Shown: positions 12,444 through 22,973, numbered from the stretch's first letter. The stretch is DNA of 64,000 nucleotides from Rhizobium sp. NXC24 (GCF_002944315.1 NZ_CP024311.1:2022501-2086500); one strand, 5' to 3'. Notes: generated by a model from the sequence alone, not told the origin. Program-made: numbers and translations.

Positions 12444-12591
12444 CGGCTGCGTCTCCGGCTGCGGCAAAAGCGACTTCGCGATATTTTTATCGAACTGACC
12501 GATATCCGTAACGAAAGCGTCACGGGCGGATGCATAGATGCGGCATCTTTGCGAACCCGCCAACTCATGATCCGGATGTGACGATATCGCC

Positions 12592-13725
12592 ATGTTGAAG
12601 CCCTTTTTGATGACTGCCGCCGCTGCCCTTTTTTTCGGTTCCACCGCTGCCCAGGCCACCGACATCGGTACGATCGATGTCCCCTGCCCCTTCGGTGACT
12701 GCAAGGCGGGTATCAGCCTCTCCTATCTCGGCGAATACGACATTCCGACAGGATTCATGGAAAACGGCGTTGAGGTCGGCGGTCTCTCCGGCATCGATTT
12801 CGACCCTTCGACCGGCCATTATGTCTCCATCAGCGACGACCGCTCCGAAAAGGCACCAGCGCGCTTCTACGATCTCGATATCGATGTCAGCGCCGCCGGC
12901 CTCAAGGGCGTGACGGTGCTCGATCACGTGACGCTGAAAGATAAGAACGGCCAGCCATTCGCTACCCGCACGGTGGATTCGGAGTCGATCCGCATCGGCA
13001 AGGACGGCATCTATTGGAGCAGCGAAGGCGACGGCAAGGCGCTGCTGCCGCCTTTCGTGCGGGTTGCCAATCGCGACGGCAGCTTCGTGCGCGAACTGCC
13101 GCTACCCGCAGGCTTTGCACCGACCGCCGACAAGAGCACCGGCATCCGCGACAATCTGGCTTTCGAGGACCTGACCTTTCTCTCCGGCGGCGATCTCCTC
13201 GTCGGCATGGAATCGGCGCTTTACCAGGACGGGCCGATAGCGACGCTGACCAACGGCGCGCTTGCCCGCCTGATCCGCTATGACGCGGCCACCGGCGAAC
13301 AGAAGGCGCAATATGTCTATCCGGTCTCGCCGATCCCGCAGGCGGCTGGCAAACCTGGCGGCTGGAATGATTTCGGCATGTCGGATTTCGTGGCGCTGGA
13401 CGACCGGCACGTGCTGTCGATCGAACGCGGCTATGCGCAGGATGTCGGCAATTCGGCCGTCATCAATATGTTCGATCTCGAAGGCGCAACCGATGTTTCG
13501 AACATCCCGTCCTTGGCGAAGACCGATCAGCGTATCGTGCCCGTGCGCAAGGCCCAGGTCATGGATCTGCGCGCGCTCGGCCTTGCGCCTGACAACATCG
13601 AGGGCATCACCTTCGGCAAGGCGAAAGACGGTACGGATGTGTTGATTTTCGTTGCCGACAACAATTTCAATCCGACGCAGAAGACACAGTTCTTTGCCTT
13701 CAAGGTCATCCGCCGGCCGCAATAA
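12592..13725 (+). CDS. Secreted esterase-like activity of phytase family protein
   Basis: A 377-residue protein with a signal peptide (about residues 1-23, ending at AAQATD) and a beta-propeller-like domain of the phytase-like esterase family. Family blocks visible are VGGLSGIDFDPSTGHYVSISDD, TVDSESIRI, NLAFEDLTFLSGG and PDNIEGITFGK. It is probably periplasmic and calcium-dependent, releasing phosphate or acting as an esterase, but activity in this family is poorly defined. It is a single gene following parE after about 150 bases. Confidence 0.85.
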   Translation: MLKPFLMTAAAALFFGSTAAQATDIGTIDVPCPFGDCKAGISLSYLGEYDIPTGFMENGVEVGGLSGIDFDPSTGHYVSISDDRSEKAPARFYDLDIDVSAAGLKGVTVLDHVTLKDKNGQPFATRTVDSESIRIGKDGIYWSSEGDGKALLPPFVRVANRDGSFVRELPLPAGFAPTADKSTGIRDNLAFEDLTFLSGGDLLVGMESALYQDGPIATLTNGALARLIRYDAATGEQKAQYVYPVSPIPQAAGKPGGWNDFGMSDFVALDDRHVLSIERGYAQDVGNSAVINMFDLEGATDVSNIPSLAKTDQRIVPVRKAQVMDLRALGLAPDNIEGITFGKAKDGTDVLIFVADNNFNPTQKTQFFAFKVIRRPQ

Positions 13726-13864
13726 TAGGCGGTCTACTCTCGCGTCGGTAGTCGTCCGGCTGTCACGGCAACGGAATATATAGGCTTTCAAGTAGAGGCC
13801 CTTGAAACAGCCTAGATCATACCCCATAACCGGTTGATCTAATAAAAAGAGTGAAGCAAGTCCG

Positions 13865-15043
13865 GTGGGTGTATTCGAACGTCATAAGCCAAGGGAGCCG
13901 CGTTGGCTGGGGCCGAGCGCGCCCGCGCGCATGGCCCTTATTCCGTCGATTTCGGCGGCGCGTTGGCTGCTGATCCTGATTGCCGCTGCCGGCATCTATT
14001 TCTTCTACGGTTTTCTCGTTCCCGTGCTGGCCGCGGCGGTGATCGGTTTCGCCACCTGGCCGCTTTATAGTGACCTCGTGCGCCGCACCAACGGCAACAC
14101 GACGCTTGCGGCAACCATCGCCATCGCCTTCATCGTGACCTTTCTGGTGCTGCCGATCGTGCTCTCGGCCATCTATATGGTCGGCGAGGTGCGCGAATGG
14201 TTTACCTGGGCAGTACATGTCAACCGCGATGGTGCGCCACCGCCGCAATGGATCCTGGCGCTGCCGATAATCGGCTCCTGGCTTGGCGATCAGTGGACGC
14301 AATATGTCGGCAGCCCCGGTTCCATCGGCGAATTGGCGCAGCTCGTCAGCGGCGCCCATATCGGCAATATCTATCGGGCAGTGCTTGCCGCCGGCGGCGG
14401 CGCCTTCCACGTCGTGTTGACTTTGCTGTTCATGCTGATCGCCCTGTTTTTCATCTATCGCGACGGAGCCAGCTTCGTCCGTCAGGTCGATCTTTTGGGC
14501 GAACGTATCCTGCCGAACCGTTGGGAGCGCATTTCTCGCGTTGTCCCGGCAACGATCAGCTCCACGGTCATGGGCATGACGTTGATCGCCATCGGCGAAG
14601 GCGTCGTGCTGGGCGTTGCCTATTGGATCGCGGGCGCGCCATCGGCAGTCACGCTCGGCGTTCTGACGGGGGTCATGGCGCTCGTGCCTGGCGGCGCGCC
14701 GCTCTCCATGTCGCTCGTCTCCATCTATCTGCTCGCCAGCGGCTCACCCTGGGCGGGCGCTGGGCTATTCGTGTGGGGGACGGTCGAACTCTTCATCGTC
14801 GACAAGACGCTGCGGCCGAAGCTGGTCGGCGGCCCGATCAAGCTGCCTTTCCTGCCGACCTTTTTCGGCCTTGTCGGCGGGGTCAAGACCATGGGCTTCC
14901 TCGGCCTGTTCATCGGCCCGGTGCTCATGGCCATCATCGTCGCTATCTGGCGCGAATGGATCCGCGAGGCGGAATTGACCGAGGAACAGCACGCTCAGGA
15001 GCCGGAACTGCAATTGCGTATCCGGGACGGTTCGGACGGCTGA
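13865..15043 (+). CDS. AI-2E (YdiK/PerM-type) family transporter
   Basis: A 392-residue polytopic membrane protein with about eight helices: two pairs near the N terminus, a soluble stretch at about residues 130-190, and a C-terminal bundle with the family region GVLTGVMALVPGGAPLSMSL and LFIVDKTLRPKLVGG. It belongs to the AI-2E exporter/permease superfamily. The substrate is unknown, since members include Na+/H+ antiporters and putative autoinducer-2 exporters. The frame opens with GTG at 13865. An ATG at 13931 is an equally possible start because neither site has a clear Shine-Dalgarno. Confidence 0.85.
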   Translation: MGVFERHKPREPRWLGPSAPARMALIPSISAARWLLILIAAAGIYFFYGFLVPVLAAAVIGFATWPLYSDLVRRTNGNTTLAATIAIAFIVTFLVLPIVLSAIYMVGEVREWFTWAVHVNRDGAPPPQWILALPIIGSWLGDQWTQYVGSPGSIGELAQLVSGAHIGNIYRAVLAAGGGAFHVVLTLLFMLIALFFIYRDGASFVRQVDLLGERILPNRWERISRVVPATISSTVMGMTLIAIGEGVVLGVAYWIAGAPSAVTLGVLTGVMALVPGGAPLSMSLVSIYLLASGSPWAGAGLFVWGTVELFIVDKTLRPKLVGGPIKLPFLPTFFGLVGGVKTMGFLGLFIGPVLMAIIVAIWREWIREAELTEEQHAQEPELQLRIRDGSDG

Positions 15044-15107
15044 TTAGGGCGCCGTACGTTCATTCGAGCGCGCAAAAGGTCGCTCCAATCTCTGGAATCT
15101 GGGCGTC

Positions 15108-15572
15108 TTATCCCTGCGGGAAAGTCTTCTCCATGAACAGGCTGAGCGGATCAAGCCCGTAGCCGCCGAACGGTCCGATCTCCGTATAGCCGAACTTGCT
15201 GTAGAGGCTGATTGCCTCCGGCTGATATATGCCGGTTTCGAGCCGTAGCGCCGTCAGCGTCCTTTCCGTCGCTTTTTCTTCCAGCGCTTCCATCAGCATC
15301 TGTGCGACCTTGCGTCCCCTGGCAAGCGGATCGACAAACATACGCTTGATCTCCGCGGTGCCATCCCCCGCCTCGACCAGCGCGCAGCAGCCGACCGCAT
15401 TGCCATCGAGCCGCGCGACCCAGAAGGTCACTTCGGGCCTCTCCAGCGATTCCAGATCGAGCAAGTGGTTGCTCTCCGGCGGATAGAGCGACTGCGCATA
15501 GGCACTGGACATGTCGAGAAGACGGATAACGCCGTCTTGGCGCGGTGATTCAACGGCAATTGTTAGCGGCAA
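15108..15572 (-). CDS. GNAT family N-acetyltransferase
   Basis: A 154-residue single GNAT domain. The acetyl-CoA loop reads FVDPLARGRKVAQMLMEALE, in the position of the usual R/QxxGxG/A motif, and the C-terminal YSKFGYTEIGPF strand is typical. The start is a TTG preceded by AGGA at seven bases; the first in-frame ATG would cut into the fold. It lies 34 bases downstream of the DUF2336 gene on the same strand, so the two may be cotranscribed. The acetyl acceptor cannot be predicted. Confidence 0.85.
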   Translation of the reverse strand: MPLTIAVESPRQDGVIRLLDMSSAYAQSLYPPESNHLLDLESLERPEVTFWVARLDGNAVGCCALVEAGDGTAEIKRMFVDPLARGRKVAQMLMEALEEKATERTLTALRLETGIYQPEAISLYSKFGYTEIGPFGGYGLDPLSLFMEKTFPQG

Positions 15573-15606
15573 GATAGATTCCTAAAGCTGCAATAGCCGA
15601 TGACTA

Positions 15607-16746
15607 TCACGCTGCGGCAAGAGCTGCCAGAGCCGCGAATGTCCGCGCCGTCTGCCGGCGCTCCGCATTGGCAAGCTTCTCCACCATGTCCAGCAATTGC
15701 AATGCCGCGATGGGCGATTGTTCTGCAAGTCGGAACTTACGCATCAACCGCGCCGAAACATTTTCCAACATGGTGCCGCCATTGGCGCGCGATGCCTCAC
15801 GCCAGATCAATGTCGCCTCGACAAAGACCAGGCTGATATCGCGCGACAGGCCGGCGGATTCATAAAGCGCGCGGACGGCATAAACGCGGCCGGTGGAAAG
15901 GATGGAGCGCACGCGCCGCTCGTCGCAGGCCGAAAGATTGGTGATCGCGCCGGCGAAGAAGTCCACCTTGCCGGAGCAAAGCGCATGCATCAGGAAAGCC
16001 GGCGTCAACCAGCCGGACTGCCTGAGGTGCTCGACCAGATCGGGAATGTCCTCATGCTGCACTGTGCCGGCGATGGAAACCGTCGCCGCCTCACTGGCCT
16101 CCCGCGTAAGGTGCTGAAGCCTGCCCGCGCCGATCGTGGCCTGAATGAGACTTGAGCCCGCCAGCGCCTCGCTGACATGCCGCATCAGAAGGTGACGGAT
16201 GTCAGACGGCAGCGCGTCTCGATCCAGAAGCAGACCGCGTATGTCGGCGTGATCGCCAAGGCGCTCGGCGATCCGCTTCAACGAAGCGCGCGACAACGAG
16301 GCGCCGTCGTTTTCCAATAGGCAAAGGATTTCGGTCTCACCGCCGATTTCGGCGAGCGCTGCGGAAACCGACCGCGATACCCGTCCGCGCGAGGCGATCA
16401 GCACGCGCGTCACATTGCTACCGCGCAGCGCGAGGTCGACAAGATCTGCATCGGTGAACACAGGGGAAAACAGAATGACCTGCCCCGCGATCTCGGGTTG
16501 ATCTTCCGCCAGCGACAGGATGACGTTACGCGGCGCATCCGGGGAACGGGCTACGGCCTCGGCCAGCGAGAGGCGCACGCGCGGCGATGGATCGTCGAGC
16601 ATATAGGTCATCGCCATCTCGGCGGCGGCCCGCTCTTCTCGTGGCATCACCGATTGCAGATAGGCCCGCCCGAGTGCATTGGCAGCCCTCGCCCTACCCT
16701 CTGCTTTGGCGGTCTCGGCCCAGCGAAGAAATGCTTCTATGATCAC
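15607..16746 (-). CDS. DUF2336 family protein
   Basis: A 379-residue alpha-helical, cytoplasmic protein of the alphaproteobacterial DUF2336 family. It looks HEAT-like: repeated helical units such as DDPSPRVRLSLAEAVARSPDAP and LVDLALRGSNVTRVLIASR resemble the unit LxxxALxD in tandem. There are no catalytic motifs, signal peptide or membrane helices. Members of this family sit near signalling and envelope genes, but function is not established. It is likely transcribed with the downstream GNAT gene. Confidence 0.8.
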   Translation of the reverse strand: MIIEAFLRWAETAKAEGRARAANALGRAYLQSVMPREERAAAEMAMTYMLDDPSPRVRLSLAEAVARSPDAPRNVILSLAEDQPEIAGQVILFSPVFTDADLVDLALRGSNVTRVLIASRGRVSRSVSAALAEIGGETEILCLLENDGASLSRASLKRIAERLGDHADIRGLLLDRDALPSDIRHLLMRHVSEALAGSSLIQATIGAGRLQHLTREASEAATVSIAGTVQHEDIPDLVEHLRQSGWLTPAFLMHALCSGKVDFFAGAITNLSACDERRVRSILSTGRVYAVRALYESAGLSRDISLVFVEATLIWREASRANGGTMLENVSARLMRKFRLAEQSPIAALQLLDMVEKLANAERRQTARTFAALAALAAA

Positions 16747-16876
16747 GTAACGCCTCGATATCGGCGGGACGATTCTCGGCCCGCAAACTCATATCGGATA
16801 CGTTAACGATGAAAGGTTTACGGGCCGTTTACCTTATTTATTAACCACTAATGCGAGGCCCGGCAGAGCACTGATG

Positions 16877-17482
16877 TCACGGCGCTTTTGGCCGCAGCAG
16901 TTCGAAGACATCGCTGCCCTCGCTATAGTCCATGTAGCCCATGCGTGCGACGGGCCGCGCCAGCGCCATATCCAGCCGGCCGTCCCGAATGATTGCCTCA
17001 TCGATATGGATGCCGACGACCTGGCCGAGGACCATGATATTTTCCGATGGCTCGCCGTTCAGCCCCTTAGGCTGCATGACCTCGGTCACCCGGCATTCGA
17101 GCACGGCAAAGGCTTCGGCGACATAGGGAGCGTCGACCAGCCTGCCGGGTTCGGCAGTCAGCCCGGCCAGGGAGAACTCGTTGATACCGTAAGGCACGGC
17201 GATCGAGGAATGGTTCATCTTTTCGATGAGGTTGCGGCTGACGAGGTTGGCGGTGAAAACGCCGGTTTCCTCGACATTGCGAACGCTGTCCTTCCGGCCC
17301 GCCGACGAGAACATTACCAGCTTTGGCCGGTCGCTGACTGCGTTGAAGAAGGAGTAAGGCGATAGATTGAGCGAACCGTCCCTGCCCTTGCTGCCGATCC
17401 AGCCGATGGGCCGCGGCGCAACGATGGCCTTGAAGGGATCATGGGCCAAGCCATGGCGATTGGTGTCCGTCGTGTAGAACAT
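16877..17482 (-). CDS. Flavin reductase-like (FMN-binding split-barrel) protein
   Basis: A 201-residue split beta-barrel flavoprotein of the flavin reductase-like family. The FMN-binding region is recognisable in AIVAPRPIGWIGSKG and LSPYSFFNAVSDRPKLVMFSS, with the later ETGVFTANLVS segment. The ATG at 17482 overlaps the nitroreductase stop in a TGATG arrangement, indicating translational coupling; a GTG one codon earlier is the alternative start. Pairing with a nitroreductase suggests a two-flavoprotein redox unit of unknown substrate. Confidence 0.88.
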   Translation of the reverse strand: MFYTTDTNRHGLAHDPFKAIVAPRPIGWIGSKGRDGSLNLSPYSFFNAVSDRPKLVMFSSAGRKDSVRNVEETGVFTANLVSRNLIEKMNHSSIAVPYGINEFSLAGLTAEPGRLVDAPYVAEAFAVLECRVTEVMQPKGLNGEPSENIMVLGQVVGIHIDEAIIRDGRLDMALARPVARMGYMDYSEGSDVFELLRPKAP

Positions 17483-18069
17483 CACGCGTCTTCGCCGCCG
17501 ACCCAGGTCACGGTCTCGGTCAATTCCGGGCGCGGGCGCTCGGTAGATGGGAAGGTGGAAGAACCGATATGGATAAAGCCGGCTACCTTTTCGCCCGGCT
17601 GGACGCCGAGCAGCGGATAGGCACGTTCGTCATAGGCGAACCATTCGGTCAGCCAGTTCGAAACCCAGCCATGGGCATTCGCCGCGATCAGCAGGTTAAG
17701 GCAAAGCGCGCCGGCCGACATCAACTGTTCCCATTCCGGGATCTTGAAATGCGGCCCCGCCTTGCTGACGACTGCAATAACGACCGGCGCGCGGGTGAAC
17801 CGCGTACGCTCGACCTGGATCATCTCTTCGGACAAGTCCGGCTTAGCTTCGAGCGCGAGCTTCAATAGCTCTTCGCCGATCCGCGCGCGCTCTTCGCCGC
17901 GATAGACGATGAAGCGCCACGGGGCGAGTTTGCCGTGATCCGGCACGCGCGAGGCGAGCCGCAGAATATCTTCGATTTCGGCTTTATCCGGGCCGGGTTC
18001 CATCATCTGAAAAGCGGGAATGGATCGGCGCACCGCCAGATAATCGACCAGCTTGATATCGGTTTTCAT
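17482..18069 (-). CDS. Nitroreductase family protein
   Basis: A 195-residue FMN-dependent oxidoreductase domain. It has the N-terminal phosphate-binding RRSIPAF, the [14 protein letters not shown] segment and the C-terminal KVAGFIHIG strand. The start [16 protein letters not shown] was chosen because the 32 codons upstream in the open frame are not conserved-looking. It is the upstream member of a coupled pair with the flavin reductase-like gene and is divergent from the secreted protein at 18180. Likely role: NAD(P)H-dependent reduction of nitro or quinone compounds. Confidence 0.88.
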   Translation of the reverse strand: MKTDIKLVDYLAVRRSIPAFQMMEPGPDKAEIEDILRLASRVPDHGKLAPWRFIVYRGEERARIGEELLKLALEAKPDLSEEMIQVERTRFTRAPVVIAVVSKAGPHFKIPEWEQLMSAGALCLNLLIAANAHGWVSNWLTEWFAYDERAYPLLGVQPGEKVAGFIHIGSSTFPSTERPRPELTETVTWVGGEDA

Positions 18070-18179
18070 GGAATGATTGCTTTCATTTTCATGCGCGGGA
18101 GGAAGTGGGTCTTGAATTTGCCACTGCATTGGTCTTGAAGTGGCGTGTGTTTTACCGGAAGTCAATCGGTTAGGAACTC

Positions 18180-19310
18180 ATGTCAGGCATTTCATCCGCT
18201 CGCCGATTGGGTACGGCTTTCGCGATACTCGCGAGCCTGAGCACTGTTGCGTCGGCGCAGGATGCCTTCAAGGAGTTCAAGCAGCTCGACGGTAGCGTGA
18301 AGATGCCGAAGCTCAACGCCTTCATCGCGCCGGGCGGGGAAAATTCATCCGCTCAAACGCTGCGCGACGTCTCGCTCGAGGCGAAGCTGGGGCCTGACAG
18401 CGGCCCGCAATTGCAGGGCCTTTCCTGGTATGTCTTCAGCCCCTTTGCCGGTGCCGACGGCAAGCTGCCGCTGGTTGCGAGCTCGAAAGGCGGCTCGGCG
18501 TCCTTTCATCTCATGCCCGGCGATTATTTCGTCAACGTCTCCTTCGGCCGCGCCGGCGTCACCAAGAAGTTGACCGTGCCTGAAAGCGGCGTGCTGCAGA
18601 AGCAGATCATGGTCCTCGACGCCGGTGGCATGGTGCTGAACGCCGTCTCCGGCTCCGACGTACGCATCCCGCCGGATGAGCTGAGTTTTTCGATCTATTC
18701 CAACGATGCGAAGGAAGACGGCGAGCGCGGTCTCGTCATGTCCGGTGTCAAGCCGAACACGCTGGTGGGCCTCAGCGCCGGCACCTATCACGTCGTCTCC
18801 GAATATGGTGCCGTCAACGCCGTCATCCGTGCCGACATCCAGGTGGAAACCGGCAAGGTGACCGAAGCGACGATTCAGCACAAGGCGGCGAAAATCACCT
18901 TCAAGCTGGTGTCGGACGCCGGCGGTGAGGCGATCGCCGATACGGCCTGGTCGATCCTGACTTCTTCCGGCGATATCGTCGGCGAAAGCCTCAGCGCCTT
19001 CCCCACCATGGTACTTGCGGAGGGCCAATATACGGCCATTGCCCGCAACAAGGACAAGATCTATCAGCGCGACTTTGCCGTCGCGGCCGGCAAGAATACC
19101 GATATTGAAGTGCTGATGAAGGAACAGCAGCCGCAGGACGCCAACGATCAGCAGCAGCCCGCGCAGCAGATTCCCATCCCGTCGGCACAGGTGCAGCAAA
19201 ACCAAGCCCCGCAAACGAAGCCGGCCGCCTCTGGCCAGCAGCACCCGTTGCCGACCTACGAGCAATTGGCACCGTCGGCTGGCGGCGACGATGGCGAAAG
19301 CATGGACTGA
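18180..19310 (+). CDS. Conserved secreted protein of unknown function
   Basis: A 376-residue protein with a signal peptide (about residues 1-26, ending VASAQD). The middle, about residues 60-310, is beta-rich with repeated PGDYFVNVSFGRAGV-, AGTYHVVSEYG- and EGQYTAIARNKD-type segments, resembling carboxypeptidase-regulatory/Ig-like modules. The C-terminal 60 residues are Gln- and Pro-rich low complexity. It is probably periplasmic or surface exposed. I do not recognise a named family. It stands alone, between a divergent nitroreductase and a convergent acyltransferase gene. Confidence 0.75.
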   Translation: MSGISSARRLGTAFAILASLSTVASAQDAFKEFKQLDGSVKMPKLNAFIAPGGENSSAQTLRDVSLEAKLGPDSGPQLQGLSWYVFSPFAGADGKLPLVASSKGGSASFHLMPGDYFVNVSFGRAGVTKKLTVPESGVLQKQIMVLDAGGMVLNAVSGSDVRIPPDELSFSIYSNDAKEDGERGLVMSGVKPNTLVGLSAGTYHVVSEYGAVNAVIRADIQVETGKVTEATIQHKAAKITFKLVSDAGGEAIADTAWSILTSSGDIVGESLSAFPTMVLAEGQYTAIARNKDKIYQRDFAVAAGKNTDIEVLMKEQQPQDANDQQQPAQQIPIPSAQVQQNQAPQTKPAASGQQHPLPTYEQLAPSAGGDDGESMD

Positions 19311-19345
19311 GGCGAGACGGGCTTCGAATTTGCGTGCGCCGGTCT

Positions 19346-20185
19346 TTATACGGCCTTCTTCCGTAGCGCCCGCCTTGGAGGCGCCATGGAAAATACCGCA
19401 CTGTAGAGCTTCGACAACAAATCCTTGCGGTCGTTGCCTTCGCTGAGTGCCTCCCAGCTCATCAGCCTGCCGACATGAGCAGTGATGGTGCTGCCGGAAA
19501 GACGGCGGAACTCGCGGATCAGCAGCGAGATGCGCAGGGTCATCGAGACGCGGCTGGCAAGATGGAAGAGCCGGCCGTTTTGCCCTTCGAAATAGATGGG
19601 AATGACGCTGGCGCGCGCCGCCTGAATGAGCTTTGCCGGAAAGATTTTCCACGGCAAGTCCTCGGCGCGGCCAAAGCCCTTCTTGGCCGTTGCGACGCCG
19701 CCGGCGGGAAAAACGATGATTGTCGTTCCTTCCTTGAGCAGGCGAACGGCCTCGTGGCGCGTCTTCATATTGATCGCCATCGCCTCCTTGGTTTCCTCGA
19801 ACGAAACCGGCAGCGAATAGTCGTTCATCTCAGGCACTTTCAACAGTTCGTTGTTGATTAGCACTTTGAACGGACGGCCGAGCTGTTCGGCGAGTGCCAG
19901 GACGGCGATCCCGTCGCCGATACCGAAGGGATGGTTGGCGACGATGACGATCGGCGCATCGGGAATGTCCTGCGGCGGCCATTCGCCCTTGGCAATCAAG
20001 CGCACATCGATGAGATCGAGCATCTTGCCAAAGACACGTTCGCTTTTGCCGACGATATCGCTGCGCCAGATGTCGTAAAGCCGGGCATAGCGATCGCGCC
20101 CCGAAAGGCCCTCGATGGAGCGGATGAACCAGCGCTTGATGCGCGTATCCCGTTCATTGGCGTAGGATAATTCTTTGAAATCCAA
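19346..20185 (-). CDS. Lysophospholipid acyltransferase family protein (PlsC-like)
   Basis: A 279-residue protein of the PlsC/hemolysin-like acyltransferase superfamily. The HX4D-type catalytic motif appears as VANHPFGIGDG, with one extra residue between His and Asp as in the hemolysin-like branch. The substrate-binding motif appears as IIVFPAGGVATAKK. It likely acylates a lyso-lipid at the inner face of the cytoplasmic membrane, for example lysophosphatidate or lyso-ornithine lipid; these cannot be separated here. It is a single gene whose stop faces that of the secreted protein 35 bases away. Confidence 0.85.
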   Translation of the reverse strand: MDFKELSYANERDTRIKRWFIRSIEGLSGRDRYARLYDIWRSDIVGKSERVFGKMLDLIDVRLIAKGEWPPQDIPDAPIVIVANHPFGIGDGIAVLALAEQLGRPFKVLINNELLKVPEMNDYSLPVSFEETKEAMAINMKTRHEAVRLLKEGTTIIVFPAGGVATAKKGFGRAEDLPWKIFPAKLIQAARASVIPIYFEGQNGRLFHLASRVSMTLRISLLIREFRRLSGSTITAHVGRLMSWEALSEGNDRKDLLSKLYSAVFSMAPPRRALRKKAV

Positions 20186-20286
20186 ATCCGCGACGGGCTG
20201 CCCCGCTCCTTGAATTCAATTGCGCCGAATGTCAGGAAAGGCGCGCAACAGTTTGATTCATCATATATATTAAAGTTTCATGTCAG

Positions 20287-20321
20287 TTGTCTGACGGCTC
20301 CTTGAAGGTGCCGTCAGACAA
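20287..20321 (-). terminator. Strong hairpin after thrS, probable terminator
   Basis: A perfect 12-base-pair stem (TTGTCTGACGGC with its complement) and an 11-base loop lie nine bases past the thrS stop. No proper T-run follows on the minus strand, so it may act as a 3'-end stabiliser or a U-poor terminator. Confidence 0.6.
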
Positions 20322-20330
20322 CATCTGATA

Positions 20331-22319
20331 TCAAGCGGCCTTGGCCCGCTTGGCTTCACGTTTGCGCAAGACATCCGGCGGCGTCGCTTCGAGCGCCAGC
20401 GAGGCAATGGCTTCGTCGAGCGACATTGCCGTCTGTGCCTGGCTGCCGAGGCGGCGGATGTTGACCGAGCGCTCCTCGGCTTCCTTCTTACCGCAGACGA
20501 TGATCACTGGAACCTTCGTCACCGAATGCTCGCGGATCTTGTAGTTGATTTTCTCGTTGCGGAAATCGGTCTCGACATCGAGCCCGGCGTCGCGCAGCGC
20601 TTCAGCAACCTCGTTGCCATATTCGTCGGCTTCCGAAGTGATGGTCGCGACCACCACCTGCAGCGGCGAGACCCAAAGCGGCATATGGCCGGCGAAGTTC
20701 TCGATCAGAATACCGAGGAAGCGCTCCATTGAGCCGCAGATGGCGCGATGGATCATCACCGGCTGCGTCTTTTCGGAATGCTGGTCGATATAGAAGGCGC
20801 CAAAGCGTTCCGGCAGGTTGAAGTCGACCTGCGTCGTGCCGCACTGCCATTCACGGCCGATTGCGTCCTTCAGCGTATATTCGAACTTCGGCCCGTAGAA
20901 AGCGCCCTCGCCCGGCAGAATGCCGGTCTTGATGCGTCCTTCGGACTGCGCCTCGATGGTCTTCAGCACGTCCATCATCACGCTTTCGGCGCGGTCCCAG
21001 AGGTCGTCGGAACCGACACGCTTGTCCGGGCGTGTCGAGAGCTTGACGACGATCTCCTTGAAGCCGAAGTCCTCATAGACCGACAGGATGAGGTCGTTGA
21101 TCTTCAAGCACTCGGCGGCCATCTGCTCGTCAGTGCAGAAGATGTGGGCATCGTCCTGCGTGAAGCCGCGCACGCGCATCAGGCCATGCAGAGCACCCGA
21201 TGGCTCGTAGCGATGCACTGCACCGAATTCCGCAAGCCGTATCGGCAGTTCGCGGTAGGACTTCAAGCCATGCTTGAAGATCTGGATGTGGCCGGGGCAG
21301 TTCATCGGCTTCAGCGCGAAGACGCGATCGTCATCGGTGTCATCACCGGCGACGGTAACCTTGAACATGTTGTCGCGATACCAGCCCCAGTGACCCGAGG
21401 TTTCCCAAAGCGACTTGTCGAGCACCTGCGGCGCGTTGACTTCCTGATAGTCGCCCTGCAACCGCCGGCGCATATAGGACACCAGCGTCTGGAACATCCG
21501 CCAGCCCTTGCCGTGCCAGAAGACGACGCCGGGGCCCTCTTCCTGGAAATGGAACAGGTCCATTTCGCGGCCGAGACGACGATGATCGCGCTTCTCGGCT
21601 TCCGCAAGAATGTGCAGGTAGTTATCGAGATCGGCCTGCTCGGCGAAGGCCGTGCCGTAGATGCGGGTCAGCATCGGATTGTTGCTGTCGCCGCGCCAAT
21701 AGGCGCCCGCCACCTTCATCAGCTTGAAGGCCGAGCCGATCTGCCCGGTGGAAGCCATATGAGGACCACGGCAAAGGTCGAACCAATCGCCCTGGTAATA
21801 GATCTTGAGATCCTGCCCTTCCGGAATGGCATCGACAAGTTCAACTTTGTAGCGCTCGCCCTTGGAGGCGAAGACTTCCTTTGCCTTTTCGCGCGACCAG
21901 ATCTGCTTGGTGAACGGCGCATTGCGCTGGATAATCTCGCGCATCTTCTTCTCGATGACCGGCAGGTCATCGGGCGTGAAGGGTTCGTTCTTGGCAAAGT
22001 CGTAGTAGAAGCCGTTTTCGATGACCGGGCCGATGGTGACCTGCGTGCCGGGCCACAGTTCCTGCACCGCTTCCGCCATGACGTGCGCCGCATCATGCCG
22101 GATCAGTTCCAGCGCTCGGTCGTCGTTGCGGGTGATGATCTCGATCTTGCCTTCGGTGATCGGATCGGAAAGGTCACGCACGGTGCCGTCGATCGCAACG
22201 GCGACGGCCTTCTTGGCAAGCGACTTGGAAATGGATTCGGCAACATCCCGGCCGGTTGCGCCAGCATCGTAGCTGCGCACGGAACCATCGGGAAATGTCA
22301 GGGAAACGGATTGGGACAT
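20331..22319 (-). CDS. thrS: Threonyl-tRNA synthetase
   Basis: A 662-residue class II synthetase charging tRNA-Thr. It has, in order, an N-terminal TGS domain ([17 protein letters not shown]), the editing domain with the zinc-type [10 protein letters not shown] motif, the catalytic core (motif 2 near [19 protein letters not shown], zinc Cys in [10 protein letters not shown]) and a C-terminal anticodon-binding domain. The start is at MSQSVSLTF; the longer frame adds 20 unlikely codons. Length is normal. No T-box or operator-like leader was recognised. Confidence 0.96.
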   Translation of the reverse strand: MSQSVSLTFPDGSVRSYDAGATGRDVAESISKSLAKKAVAVAIDGTVRDLSDPITEGKIEIITRNDDRALELIRHDAAHVMAEAVQELWPGTQVTIGPVIENGFYYDFAKNEPFTPDDLPVIEKKMREIIQRNAPFTKQIWSREKAKEVFASKGERYKVELVDAIPEGQDLKIYYQGDWFDLCRGPHMASTGQIGSAFKLMKVAGAYWRGDSNNPMLTRIYGTAFAEQADLDNYLHILAEAEKRDHRRLGREMDLFHFQEEGPGVVFWHGKGWRMFQTLVSYMRRRLQGDYQEVNAPQVLDKSLWETSGHWGWYRDNMFKVTVAGDDTDDDRVFALKPMNCPGHIQIFKHGLKSYRELPIRLAEFGAVHRYEPSGALHGLMRVRGFTQDDAHIFCTDEQMAAECLKINDLILSVYEDFGFKEIVVKLSTRPDKRVGSDDLWDRAESVMMDVLKTIEAQSEGRIKTGILPGEGAFYGPKFEYTLKDAIGREWQCGTTQVDFNLPERFGAFYIDQHSEKTQPVMIHRAICGSMERFLGILIENFAGHMPLWVSPLQVVVATITSEADEYGNEVAEALRDAGLDVETDFRNEKINYKIREHSVTKVPVIIVCGKKEAEERSVNIRRLGSQAQTAMSLDEAIASLALEATPPDVLRKREAKRAKAA

Positions 22320-22445
22320 CGAAATTCTCCTTGTCCAGTCCCGCCAACGAATGCGGGTGGTTTTGAAAGATGCGGTCAATCAATCTTGATTGAGTGCGGT
22401 CGCCTGATAGCGATATTTAGCGATTTAGTAAAGGAAAAGCAGCCT

Positions 22446-22973
22446 TTACTTGCCGATCATCTTGGCCAATCCGCGCACGGTGTTCCAGTTGCGCAACGTG
22501 CCGACGCCGAGGCGTTTGGTGGTCAGCGCTGGCAGCAGACGTGTCTTGCTTGCCTTGCCGCCGAAGTCGATCCAGAGGTCGCCATCGACGATTCTGATGC
22601 GCTCGGTGCCACGATTCTTATCGAACCCAGCAATAATAGAAGCATCGAGCGGCTTGCGCATGACGCGGACGATGACTTCGCTGCCCCCGCCGTCCTTGAA
22701 CGGATTGCCGGCGGCAAGTTTCTGCCATCCCTCGGCATCGCGGCCGATAATGTCGACGGATTTGCCGAAAGCCTTGGTAAATCCCGCCTCAAGCCGTGCC
22801 TCGATCTCCGCGATCGGCTGTTCTTCCGCTTCGAAAACGAGATTGCCGGTCGCAACGAGGGTTCTGGCGTTGGAAAAGCCAAGCTCCTCGGCCATTGCCT
22901 TGAGATCGCTCATGACTACCCTGCGTCCGGCGCCGAGCACGATGCTGTGGAGCAATGCGACGTAAGTCTTCAT
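22446..22973 (-). CDS. DUF1697 domain protein
   Basis: A 175-residue cytoplasmic protein of the DUF1697 family. The N terminus MKTYVALLHSIVLG and the block FSNARTLVATGNLVFEA match the family start and its core ferredoxin-like fold. Its ATG overlaps the yidD stop by four bases (ATGA), so it is translationally coupled to yidD. The function of DUF1697 proteins is not established. The longer open frame upstream is the antiparallel reading of yidD and was not used. Confidence 0.85.
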   Translation of the reverse strand: MKTYVALLHSIVLGAGRRVVMSDLKAMAEELGFSNARTLVATGNLVFEAEEQPIAEIEARLEAGFTKAFGKSVDIIGRDAEGWQKLAAGNPFKDGGGSEVIVRVMRKPLDASIIAGFDKNRGTERIRIVDGDLWIDFGGKASKTRLLPALTTKRLGVGTLRNWNTVRGLAKMIGK